Notes under the pieces: model-generated
Database searches by the model: none
Told to the model about the DNA's origin: nothing
The model's input: the letters and a program-made list of their open reading frames with translations, nothing else
Program-made: the position numbers and the translations under genes
Part shown: one piece after another, positions 6,265-12,941 of the stretch
Numbering within the stretch: the stretch's first letter is position 1
How the letters are laid out: every line of letters begins with the position of its first letter
DNA from: an uncultured Oscillospiraceae bacterium
GTDB taxonomy: Bacteria > Bacillota > Clostridia > Oscillospirales > Ruminococcaceae
Assembly: GCA_910578255.1 (NCBI GenBank)
Contig: CAJTQM010000036.1
Span: forward strand, 1 to 13,090
DNA length: 13,090 nt
Direction of reading: 5' to 3'

Positions 6265-6297
6265 AAAAACATCCCCACCAGCGGTGAGGATGTTTTT
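6265..6297. terminator. Bidirectional terminator between deoD and phoH
   Basis: AACATCCCCACC (6268-6279) pairs with GGTGAGGATGTT (6283-6294) with one mismatch and is extended by flanking A and T runs. There is a T-rich tract on the plus side (TTTTTGTTT) and a U run on the minus side, so it can serve both convergent genes, which end at 6255 (plus) and 6335 (minus). Confidence 0.85.
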
Positions 6298-6334
6298 GTT
6301 TACTGATCGGTCCCGGACTGTATCCAAGAAAAAA

Positions 6335-7336
6335 TCAGGATTTTCCTTTTTTGCGGGACTGCTGCCGGTTAAAAGAAGCTGCTTTTTTTTCGTTTTCCGC
6401 TTTTTCAAACGCTTTTACGATATCCTTGACCAGACGGTTTCGCACCACATCTCGATTGTTTAAACGTACAATTGCAATGCCTTCAACGCTGCTTAGAATC
6501 GCCGCGCATTTTTCTAAGCCGGAATCCTCTTTTTTGGGAAGATCTATCTGCGTGACATCGCCGGTCAGTACCATTTTCGATTCTTCTCCCAGACGGGTTA
6601 GGGCCATTTTTAAGGTGGAAAGTGAGGCGTTCTGGCTTTCGTCGATGATGATAAAAGCCCGATTGAGCGTTCGGCCGCGCATATATGCCAGCGGCGCGAT
6701 TTCGATGACGCCCCGTTCCAAATATTTTTGCACGCTGTCAGGCCCCAGAATATCGTTTAACGCATCGTATAAAGGACGCAGATACGGGTCGACCTTTTGC
6801 GACAGATCCCCCGGAAGAAATCCCAAACGTTCCTCGCCGGCTTCGATGGCGGGGCGGCTCATAATGATCCGCTCAATCTTTCCGTCCTTTAAATCCGCCA
6901 CCGCCTGCGCGACAGCCAGATAGGTTTTCCCTGTTCCAGCCGGGCCGATACAAAGAGAGACCGTATTTTGCTTTAATGCTTTTATATAATTTTTCTGTCC
7001 GATGGTTTTGCATTTAATCGGACGGTTTGAATGAGCAATAACGACGATATCACTCATAGCGCTGAGCGTTTCGTTTATTTCTCCGGCCTGTACCGATTCC
7101 AGCATCCGGTAAACGACATCGATGGTAATCTCCTCTTTATTTTCGTAAAGGATTTTCAGATGATTTAAAACGTCGCCTGCATTTTGTATCGCTGTGTCCG
7201 ACTCGCCTGTAATCTCAATTTTTCCGTTTCTCGCTCGAATAGAAACGGGAAGAGACTGCTCGATCAAACGGATATTTTTATCCTGAATACCAAATACAGC
7301 CATCTGCTGTTCCAACGTAAATTCCAGTTCCTGCAT
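6335..7336 (-). CDS. phoH: PhoH-like ATPase
   Basis: 333 residues, a typical bacterial PhoH (YbeZ/YqfG-type neighbour of ybeY). An N-terminal KH-like region (about 1-75) precedes a P-loop ATPase: Walker A GPAGTGKT (131-138), RPAIEAGEERLGFLPG (161-176), Walker B FIIIDESQN (228-236; most relatives have DEAQN), and the LTGDVTQIDLP sensor segment (257-267). A basic tail (KKAASFNRQQSRKKGKS) may bind RNA. PhoH proteins are linked to RNA metabolism and ribosome maturation with YbeY. Here phoH is not upstream of ybeY on the same strand but divergent from it. A purine-rich GGAAGGGGG stands 11 bp before the ATG, and the promoter carries a striking inverted repeat. Confidence 0.96.
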   Translation of the reverse strand: MQELEFTLEQQMAVFGIQDKNIRLIEQSLPVSIRARNGKIEITGESDTAIQNAGDVLNHLKILYENKEEITIDVVYRMLESVQAGEINETLSAMSDIVVIAHSNRPIKCKTIGQKNYIKALKQNTVSLCIGPAGTGKTYLAVAQAVADLKDGKIERIIMSRPAIEAGEERLGFLPGDLSQKVDPYLRPLYDALNDILGPDSVQKYLERGVIEIAPLAYMRGRTLNRAFIIIDESQNASLSTLKMALTRLGEESKMVLTGDVTQIDLPKKEDSGLEKCAAILSSVEGIAIVRLNNRDVVRNRLVKDIVKAFEKAENEKKAASFNRQQSRKKGKS

Positions 7337-7371
7337 TGATAAAAACGCCCCCTTCCCAATGGATATTCACA

Positions 7372-7401
7372 GAGAACATCCAAATTATACTGCATGTTCT
7401 C
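7372..7401 (-). promoter_or_regulatory. Operator-like inverted repeat around the phoH -10 box
   Basis: GAGAACAT (7372-7379) and ATGTTCTC (7394-7401) are perfect inverted copies separated by 14 bp, and the -10 box lies inside the gap. The half-site centres are 22 bp apart, about two helical turns, as expected for a dimeric repressor on one DNA face. It is not a LexA box, since the GAAC and GTTC halves are too far apart. The regulator is unknown. Confidence 0.6.
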
Positions 7402-7412
7402 ACGTTTTTCAA
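7384..7412 (-). promoter_or_regulatory. phoH promoter
   Basis: On the minus strand -35 TTGAAA (7407-7412) and a perfect -10 TATAAT (7384-7389) are 17 bp apart, giving a start near 7377 and a leader of about 40 nt. Confidence 0.85.
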
Positions 7413-7531
7413 GCAAAAGGAAAAGTCCGTTTTCTAAAAAGAAATAAGGGTTTTGGGTCCTTTTGCTCCAGACTTTTCGATTATACGCCAATAAGGCTTT
7501 GATAAAGCGGTGGTGCAGGGGAATTTTTCCT

Positions 7532-7570
7532 TGTTTCCCGGCGCTTTTTTTGGAAAAATCCCGGGAAACA
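7532..7570. repeat. Perfect 10-bp inverted repeat (hairpin) upstream of ybeY
   Basis: TGTTTCCCGG (7532-7541) and CCGGGAAACA (7561-7570) are perfect inverted copies around a 19-nt loop that itself contains T-run/A-run complementarity. A second pair, GGGGAATTTTTCC (7518-7530) and GGAAAAATCCC (7552-7562), crosses the first, so the two pairings are alternatives or a pseudoknot. No U tract follows on either strand, so it does not look like a terminator. Confidence 0.6.
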
Positions 7571-7572
7571 CC

Positions 7573-7601
7573 TTTTCGAATCTTCGATTTAGATGTATAA
7601 T
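7573..7601 (+). promoter_or_regulatory. Probable promoter of the ybeY-era-yqzL-recO-mutS2 operon
   Basis: A perfect -10 TATAAT (7596-7601) directly preceded by TG, with only a weak -35 (TTTTCG, 7573-7578, 17-bp spacer). A start near 7608 would give a leader of about 85 nt. Confidence 0.55.
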
Positions 7602-7692
7602 ACAGATGTTGTAAAAAACGGCTGAATTTTGTGGCTTTATTGATCGGGCAATAGGAAATAGAGAAGGAGGAAAGGCCATCTGGCGTGAAATT

Positions 7693-8202
7693 ATGGGAAA
7701 ATTAAAGGTGCAAATTTCAAATCGGCAAAAGCAGGTGAAGATTCCTTCCGGAACGCGGCTTCTTTTGCGGCGCTGCTGCCACGCGGTGCTGGCGTGCGAA
7801 GAATTCGAAAAGCCGGCGGAGGTCAGCATCAGCTTTATTGATAACGGGGAAATCAAACACTTAAACGCGGAATTTCGAGGAAAAGATATTGAAACCGATG
7901 TGCTCTCTTTTCCTTTGGGGGAAAACGGCGCTTATGATAAAAATGAGGATACCGGCGCTTATATGCTGGGGGATATTGTAATTTCGGTAGAAAAGGCCCT
8001 TGCCCAGGCAAAACTTTATGGGCATACCTTTCAGCGCGAGATGGGGTTTTTAACGGTACACTCCATGCTGCACCTGTTGGGCTATGACCACGAAACAGGA
8101 GGGCTGGAGGCTGCCAAAATGCGGGAAAAGGAAGAATCGATTTTGGCCCGTCTGGGCCTTACACGCGATGGGGACGGCCTGGAAGCAGACGTCGGCAAAT
8201 AG
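7693..8202 (+). CDS. ybeY: Endoribonuclease YbeY (16S rRNA maturation)
   Basis: 169 residues, the usual size. YbeY is a zinc-dependent RNase for 16S rRNA 3'-end maturation and 70S quality control. The zinc motif HSMLHLLGYDH gives ligands H123, H127 and H133, and the substrate-groove signature LNAEFRGKDIETDVLSFP contains the conserved R62. The ATG at 7693 fits the family N-terminus (LKVQISNRQK), but the strong AAGGAGG site ends about 18 nt upstream, which is unusually far. An out-of-frame GTG (7685) opens a six-codon frame overlapping the true start. era follows after 9 bp, so the two are translationally close. The genes dgkA and cdd, often found between ybeY and era in Firmicutes, are absent. 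Confidence 0.96.
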   Translation: MGKLKVQISNRQKQVKIPSGTRLLLRRCCHAVLACEEFEKPAEVSISFIDNGEIKHLNAEFRGKDIETDVLSFPLGENGAYDKNEDTGAYMLGDIVISVEKALAQAKLYGHTFQREMGFLTVHSMLHLLGYDHETGGLEAAKMREKEESILARLGLTRDGDGLEADVGK

Positions 8203-8211
8203 GAGGAAAAA

Positions 8212-9111
8212 ATGGAAAAAACAGTTTCGGCTTTTGTGGCGATTGTTGGCCGTCCCAATGTGGGAAAATCCAGTTTGCTCAACCGGTTTGTGGGGGAAAA
8301 GGTTGCCATCGTGTCGCCAAAGCCGCAAACAACCCGCACCCGGATTACAGGGGTTTTGACAAAAAAAAACGCCCAGTTCGTTTTTATCGATACCCCCGGG
8401 CTGCATCAGCCCAAAACCAAACTCAGCGAGTTTATGGTAAAGCAGGTAAAAGATTCGGTGGCGGACGTGGACGTCGCGGTTCTTGTGACTGACCCGCTGG
8501 GAAAGATCCACCCGATGGAAGAGGACTTGATGGACCGGTTTCGGGAGCGCCGCATTCCGGCTATTTTGGCGATCAATAAAATTGACACGCTGGCCCAAAA
8601 GGATGTCATGATGGAAAAGATCAACGCTTTTTTCAAGCAATTTCCTTTTGATGCCATCGTCCCGATCAGCGCCCTGACCGGAGACGGTGTAGAGGAGTTG
8701 CTTGACGAACTTTCGCCTCACGCCAAAGAAGGCCCGCACTATTTCCCGGACGACGCCTTGACCGATCAACCGGAGCAGGTGATCGTTTCTGAAATCATCC
8801 GAGAAAAGCTTTTGAATAATTTAAACGAAGAAATCCCTCATGGCACCGCTGTTTTTATTGAACAGATGCGCGAGAGAAAAGGGAGGGATCTGCTGGACAT
8901 TCACGCGGTGATTTACTGCGAAAGAGACAGCCACAAGGGCATCGTCATTGGAAAACAGGGGACGATGTTAAAAAAGGTTGCCAGTCAGGCGCGGGCGGAG
9001 ATCGAATCCTTTTTAGGGATAAAAGTTAATTTGCAGTGCTGGGTCAAGGTCAAAGAGGATTGGAGAAACCGCATAGGCGTTATCCGGGATTTGGGGTTTC
9101 GGGATTCATAA
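8212..9111 (+). CDS. era: GTPase Era (30S ribosome assembly)
   Basis: 299 residues, the usual length. Era binds the 3' end of 16S rRNA and checks 30S assembly. The GTPase motifs are in order: G1 GRPNVGKS (13-20), G2 around QTTRTRI (39-45), G3 DTPG (60-63), G4 NKID (122-125) and G5 SAL (153-155). A C-terminal KH domain (about 200-290) has the GxxG loop in VIGKQG (245-250). TAGGAGG overlaps the ybeY stop region and gives good spacing to the ATG. It forms an operon with ybeY upstream and the yqzL-like gene and recO downstream. I see nothing missing or unusual in it. Confidence 0.98.
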   Translation: MEKTVSAFVAIVGRPNVGKSSLLNRFVGEKVAIVSPKPQTTRTRITGVLTKKNAQFVFIDTPGLHQPKTKLSEFMVKQVKDSVADVDVAVLVTDPLGKIHPMEEDLMDRFRERRIPAILAINKIDTLAQKDVMMEKINAFFKQFPFDAIVPISALTGDGVEELLDELSPHAKEGPHYFPDDALTDQPEQVIVSEIIREKLLNNLNEEIPHGTAVFIEQMRERKGRDLLDIHAVIYCERDSHKGIVIGKQGTMLKKVASQARAEIESFLGIKVNLQCWVKVKEDWRNRIGVIRDLGFRDS

Positions 9112-9187
9112 AACGGCCACAGCGTTTTGTCAAGGAAAAATTCTTGGAAGATTTGGACTGTTTTCCCGGTCATAGTCCCTTGGCGGA

Positions 9188-9212
9188 TGGAAATACTTTT
9201 TTTGTATTTCCA
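9188..9212 (+). repeat. Perfect hairpin between era and the yqzL-like gene
   Basis: TGGAAATAC (9188-9196) and GTATTTCCA (9204-9212) form a 9-bp stem around a loop of seven T. No U tract follows the stem, so termination is not expected. It stands 18 nt before the GTG start of the small gene and may mark an RNA processing or stabilising site. Confidence 0.5.
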
Positions 9213-9230
9213 ATTACAGGGGGTGTTCGC

Positions 9231-9407
9231 GTGAGACCGGACGATGCGTGGAACCAATTTCTAAAAACCGGATCGGTAAACGATTATATTGCGTATCGAA
9301 AAATATCCATGCTGTCACAGCGTTTGCAGGACGAATCGGAGGCTGAGTTGGCAAATGCAGATCAAAACGAAGGGAATTATCCTGAAGGAGCTGGACAATG
9401 GGGATGA
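9231..9407 (+). CDS. yqzL: YqzL-like small protein (58 aa)
   Basis: A GTG-started frame of 58 codons between era and recO, where Firmicutes commonly carry yqzL. AGGGGG stands seven bases before the GTG. The N-terminal part DDAWNQFLKTGSVNDYIAYRKI matches the pattern I know for YqzL-like proteins (W-x2-F-x2-TG-x3-x-Y-x2-Y/F-K). The tail is acidic and polar (DESEAELANADQNEG). It is soluble and short, and its function is unknown in the family. Its last 53 bp overlap the beginning of recO in another frame, suggesting translational coupling. The symbol rests on position and pattern, not on a search. Confidence 0.75.
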   Translation: MRPDDAWNQFLKTGSVNDYIAYRKISMLSQRLQDESEAELANADQNEGNYPEGAGQWG

Positions 9408-10122
9408 AGATAAGCTTTTGACCATCCTGACCGAAGATCGCGGCGTGATTTTTGCCTACGCCAAAGGTGCGCGCCGCTTTAAAAACCGGCTGGCGCCTTC
9501 CACCGGTCTGCTTTGCTATTCTTCCATGGTTTTGTTTTGGAATAAAGAGCGGTATTCTTTGGATCACGCGGACAGCATCGAGCAATTTTTCGGGCTGCGC
9601 CAATCGGTGGAAAAATTGGCGCTGGCCTCTTATTTTGCGGAGGTTTCTGCTGTTTTGGGGCCAAAGGAAAACGATGGGGGACAATTTCTGAAGCTTTTTT
9701 TAAACTGTCTTTTCTTTTTGCAGAACGACAGAATTCACCCAATGCTGTTAAAATCTTTGTTTGAACTTCGATCTTTGAGTATGGCCGGATTTATGCCGGA
9801 TTTGGTCGGATGTGCCCGGTGTGGTTCCTTTGTGTCGCCTCGAATGTTTTTTTATCCGCAGGAGGGAACGATTTTTTGCGAGTCCTGCGGCGCCCAAAGG
9901 CAGGGAGTACATATTCTGCTGACCCAGGGGACGCTGGCCGCCATGCGGCATATTATCTATTCCCCCATAGAAAAACTCTTTTCCTTCACGATTGGAGAGG
10001 AGAGCGTCCATTGCCTAAACGACGCTACGGAAAAATTTTTAATTGATCAAACGGAACGGACTTATCAGACTTTAGCTTTCTTCTATTCTGTCTCAACATT
10101 TGATTTAAAGGAAGTGACATGA
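9355..10122 (+). CDS. recO: DNA repair protein RecO
   Basis: 255 residues from the ATG at 9355, which gives the classic start MQIKTKGIILKELDNGDEDKLL. An in-frame ATG 66 bp upstream is ignored because its residues do not fit the family and it lies deep in the yqzL-like gene. RecO anneals single strands and loads RecA with RecR in the RecF pathway. An N-terminal OB fold (about 1-80) is followed by a helical region and a zinc site of four cysteines (C153, C156, C175, C178). A GGAGG stands about 12 nt before the start, inside the previous gene. The stop codon is directly followed by the TTG start of mutS2. This gene is part of the era-recO-mutS2 operon. Confidence 0.95.
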   Translation: MQIKTKGIILKELDNGDEDKLLTILTEDRGVIFAYAKGARRFKNRLAPSTGLLCYSSMVLFWNKERYSLDHADSIEQFFGLRQSVEKLALASYFAEVSAVLGPKENDGGQFLKLFLNCLFFLQNDRIHPMLLKSLFELRSLSMAGFMPDLVGCARCGSFVSPRMFFYPQEGTIFCESCGAQRQGVHILLTQGTLAAMRHIIYSPIEKLFSFTIGEESVHCLNDATEKFLIDQTERTYQTLAFFYSVSTFDLKEVT

Positions 10123-12519
10123 TTGCCCATTGAAAAAAAACACCAGCAGGCGCTGGAGTTGGATAAAATACTGCATATGCTGGCCGACTGCGCCAGCTGT
10201 GAAGACAGCAGGGAAAAAGCGCTGGAACTAGAGCCGCAGACGGATCTTTTTAGGGCGCGGGAGGAAATGCGCCGCACATCGGACGCCAACATGCTGTCGA
10301 ATCGGTACGGTGCGCCGACGGTTTATCATTTCAGCAACATCAAAGGGATGGTAAAAAGAGCGCAGATAGGGACCAGCCTGTCCATGAAAGAACTTTTAGA
10401 GGTTTCCAACGCACTTCGAACCATTCGCTCTCTTGCTGACTGGAGAAAGCATTGTGAAACGGCGCAGACGGCGCTGGACGAACTTTTCAGCGGTCTTATA
10501 CCCCACCCGTACATCGAAGAGCAAATTAATCAGGCTATTGTGTCGGAGGACATGATGGCGGACAACGCGAGTCCCGTTTTGGCGGATATCCGCAGAAAGA
10601 TCCGCAACGCAGGGCTTCAGGTTAAAAATCAACTGGACAAATTGATCCATTCCCCTACTTATCAAAAGTATTTGCAGGAAAGCCTGGTCACTATACGGGA
10701 CGGGCGCTATGTGGTACCGGTTAAATCCGAGCATCGGGCGGAAATCAAGGGCCTGCTTCATGATACCTCTGCCAGCGGCGCAACCTTATTTATCGAACCG
10801 ATGGGCGTTGTGGAGGCAAATAACGAAATACGGCTTCTGCAGGGAAAAGAGCAGGATGAAATCGTACGGATTTTGGCCGCTTTATCCGCTTTAATCGGCG
10901 AACAGGCTGAGAGTATTTTGCAGGATTACGATTCAGTCATAGAAATTGATTTGATTTTTGCCAAGTCCCGTTTGGCAGATAAAATGCGGGCGATGGAGCC
11001 GGCGTTGACCGACGATGGGATTATCCATCTTAAAAAAGCAAGGCATCCCATGATCGATAAAGCGGTAGTTGTGCCAACCGATATTTATCTGGGCGAGACC
11101 TTTGACACGCTGATTATCACCGGACCCAATACCGGAGGTAAAACGGTGGCGCTGAAGACATTGGGCCTTTTTACGCTGATGGCGATGTGCGGCTTGATGA
11201 TCCCCGCAGCGGATGGAAGCCGGATCTCTGTTTTTCAAAACGTGTTGGCCGATATCGGCGACGAGCAGAGCATCGAGCAGAATCTTTCCACCTTTTCTGC
11301 CCATATGGTTAACATTATTTCCGTTTTAGAAAAGGCGGACAATCAAACACTGGTGCTTTTGGATGAACTGGGCGCCGGTACTGATCCGGTGGAAGGCGCG
11401 GCGCTGGCCGTCTCGATTATCGAGGCACTGCGGAAAAAGGGCGCGCGGATTGCCGCGACCACCCACTATGCGGAAATCAAGCTGTTTGCCCTGGAAACCG
11501 ACGGCGTAGAAAACGGTTCCTGTGAATTTGACGTTTCTTCTTTAAGGCCAACCTACCGGTTGTCCATCGGTGTACCGGGTAAATCCAACGCTTTTGCCAT
11601 CTCCCAGCGCCTGGGCATTGGAGAGGAGATCGTAACCAGGGCCAAAGAATTGGTATCCTACGAAAGCACAAAATTTGAAGACGCCGTTTCCCAATTGGAG
11701 CAGACCCGGCAAAGCCTTGCTAAGGAATTGGAAGAAGTACAAACGCTTCGCGTGCAGGCGCAGGCGACCAAGAAAGAAATTGCGGAGTATAAGGCGAATC
11801 TGGATAGGGAAAAAGAAAAAGAGGTGGAAAAGGCGCGGTATGAGGCGCGGAAAATTGTGGAAAGGGTGCGTGCCGAATCGGAAAAGCTGCTGGACGAGTT
11901 ACAGGCAATCCGCAAGGAAAAGGATACCGAGGCTTTTTCCCAGATGGCGTCTCAGGCAAAAAACCAGATGCGCTCCAATTTAAACCGGCTGTATGACCTT
12001 GCAGATCCGGTGGCGCAACAGCAGCAGGAAAATTACAAGCTGCCCCGTCCGCTGGTCAAGGGCGATACCGTTTTTGTAACCGAACTAGGCGCCGCCGGAA
12101 CAGTGCTGTCCCCGCCGGATAAAAATGGGATGGTGCAGGTGCGTTCGGGCGCCATGAAACTGGCCGTAAAAGAGTCGTCGCTTCGCCTTGCGGACGTAGG
12201 CGCTGCCTCGAAGAAGAGCAAACGATCCTCCGGCGGTTCTGTATCGGTACAGGCGACCAAAAAAGTACAGCGGGCCAGCGACGCGGAAATTGACCTTCGC
12301 GGGATGAACGCAGAGGAAGGTCTGATGGAAACCGACCGCTTTATCGACAATGCGGTGATGAGCGGTCTTCATACCCTTACATTGATCCACGGAAAAGGAA
12401 CGGGGATTTTGCGCAATGCCATCCATCAGCATCTGCGGCGGCATAAAAATGTCCGTTCCTTCCGTCTGGGCGTTTATGGCGAAGGGGAAAGCGGCGTTAC
12501 GATTGTAGAATTAAAGTAG
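10123..12519 (+). CDS. mutS2: MutS2, endonuclease-type MutS homologue with Smr domain
   Basis: 798 residues, close to the usual 780-800. Regions in order: MutS core/lever (about 1-320), ATPase with Walker A GPNTGGKT (334-341) and Walker B VLLDELGAGTDP (411-422), a long charged coiled coil (about 515-605), a KOW-like beta segment (about 645-690, GDTVFVTELGAAGTV), and a C-terminal Smr nuclease domain (722-798) with DLRG (724-727) and HGKGTG (756-761). MutS2 limits homologous recombination, and in Bacillus it rescues collided ribosomes, which fits the translation-linked genes upstream. The TTG start follows the recO stop codon directly. AAGGA lies 10 bases upstream, and the N-terminus PIEKKHQQALELDKIL agrees with relatives. 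All key motifs are intact. Confidence 0.97.
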   Translation: MPIEKKHQQALELDKILHMLADCASCEDSREKALELEPQTDLFRAREEMRRTSDANMLSNRYGAPTVYHFSNIKGMVKRAQIGTSLSMKELLEVSNALRTIRSLADWRKHCETAQTALDELFSGLIPHPYIEEQINQAIVSEDMMADNASPVLADIRRKIRNAGLQVKNQLDKLIHSPTYQKYLQESLVTIRDGRYVVPVKSEHRAEIKGLLHDTSASGATLFIEPMGVVEANNEIRLLQGKEQDEIVRILAALSALIGEQAESILQDYDSVIEIDLIFAKSRLADKMRAMEPALTDDGIIHLKKARHPMIDKAVVVPTDIYLGETFDTLIITGPNTGGKTVALKTLGLFTLMAMCGLMIPAADGSRISVFQNVLADIGDEQSIEQNLSTFSAHMVNIISVLEKADNQTLVLLDELGAGTDPVEGAALAVSIIEALRKKGARIAATTHYAEIKLFALETDGVENGSCEFDVSSLRPTYRLSIGVPGKSNAFAISQRLGIGEEIVTRAKELVSYESTKFEDAVSQLEQTRQSLAKELEEVQTLRVQAQATKKEIAEYKANLDREKEKEVEKARYEARKIVERVRAESEKLLDELQAIRKEKDTEAFSQMASQAKNQMRSNLNRLYDLADPVAQQQQENYKLPRPLVKGDTVFVTELGAAGTVLSPPDKNGMVQVRSGAMKLAVKESSLRLADVGAASKKSKRSSGGSVSVQATKKVQRASDAEIDLRGMNAEEGLMETDRFIDNAVMSGLHTLTLIHGKGTGILRNAIHQHLRRHKNVRSFRLGVYGEGESGVTIVELK

Positions 12520-12532
12520 AATTGATAAAGAG

Positions 12533-12563
12533 AAAACGGCCCCGTTTTTAATAGGGCCGTTTT
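12533..12563 (+). terminator. Terminator after mutS2
   Basis: AAAACGGCCC (12533-12542) and GGGCCGTTTT (12554-12563) form a perfect 10-bp stem beginning 13 bp after the mutS2 stop codon. The U tract is mostly inside the stem (TTTT), so termination may be partial and the next gene may be read through. Confidence 0.75.
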
Positions 12564-12584
12564 CCATAAAAGGACAGATGTGTT

Positions 12585-12941
12585 TTGACAGAAGAAAGAA
12601 AAATACACAGGTTTTATCTCATTTTGGCCATCACCGCGCTTCTTTCCATCGGCGTAACCTGGCTGATGCTTTTTTTGACGCGTCCGGTATTGACCGAGCC
12701 GGCTGTGACAGTTTGGACACAGACAATGCCACCGGTCCAATATCAGGATAAAATCAACGTCAATGAAGCGACTGTAGAAGAACTGGCTTATGCGGAGGGA
12801 ATTGGTCCGTCTACCGCCCAGAAGATTTATGATTTTCTGCGGCAAAACGGTCCCGTCCATGAGATGAGCGAACTGAATGCGGTCAGCGGCGTTGGGGAAA
12901 AGCGAATCGAAGCGTTGGAAAAAATCTTCTACGCCGGTTAA
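12585..12941 (+). CDS. Short membrane-anchored ComEA-like helix-hairpin-helix protein
   Basis: 118 residues from a TTG start with AAAGGAC 11 bases upstream; the ATG and GTG nearby are out of frame. One N-terminal membrane segment (about 10-32, FYLILAITALLSIGVTWLMLFL) anchors a short linker and two helix-hairpin-helix motifs (62-83 with GIGPSTA, 92-113 with GVGEKRI), beginning with the ComEA signature INVNEATVEEL. ComEA is the DNA receptor of competence at the outer membrane face. This protein lacks the SLBB/extra domain present in Bacillus ComEA and comEC is not next to it, so it may be a DNA-binding surface protein of another role. Its stop codon overlaps that of a convergent gene. Confidence 0.85.
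   Translation: MTEERKIHRFYLILAITALLSIGVTWLMLFLTRPVLTEPAVTVWTQTMPPVQYQDKINVNEATVEELAYAEGIGPSTAQKIYDFLRQNGPVHEMSELNAVSGVGEKRIEALEKIFYAG

Larger units (their letters stand above)
7337..7692. other. Divergent intergenic region phoH/ybeY (356 bp), no gene
   Basis: No convincing coding sequence lies here; the one long minus-strand frame across it has no conserved motif and is a shadow. From left to right it holds the phoH ribosome binding site and promoter with a flanking inverted repeat (7372-7401), a stretch without features (about 7413-7515), an unusual nested hairpin sequence (7518-7570), the ybeY -10 box (7596-7601), and the ybeY ribosome binding site (7664-7674). Confidence 0.7.

Noticed and set aside
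5533..6408. Long minus-strand open frame (291 codons)
   Set aside because: It is antisense to deoD and overlaps the phoH end and the shared terminator; deoD has clear family motifs and the antisense product has none.
7434..7856. Minus-strand open frame of 140 codons reaching from ybeY into the intergenic region
   Set aside because: It starts antisense to ybeY, shows no domain, and crosses the promoter and repeat region; more likely chance.
8050..8769. Minus-strand open frame of 239 codons opposite ybeY/era
   Set aside because: It is the antisense shadow of two well-supported genes, without a ribosome binding site or motif.
9289..9354. Upstream in-frame ATG of recO giving 22 extra residues
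   Set aside because: The extra residues do not fit RecO proteins, which begin with the MQIKTKGIIL-type strand; the stretch codes for the yqzL-like gene in another frame.
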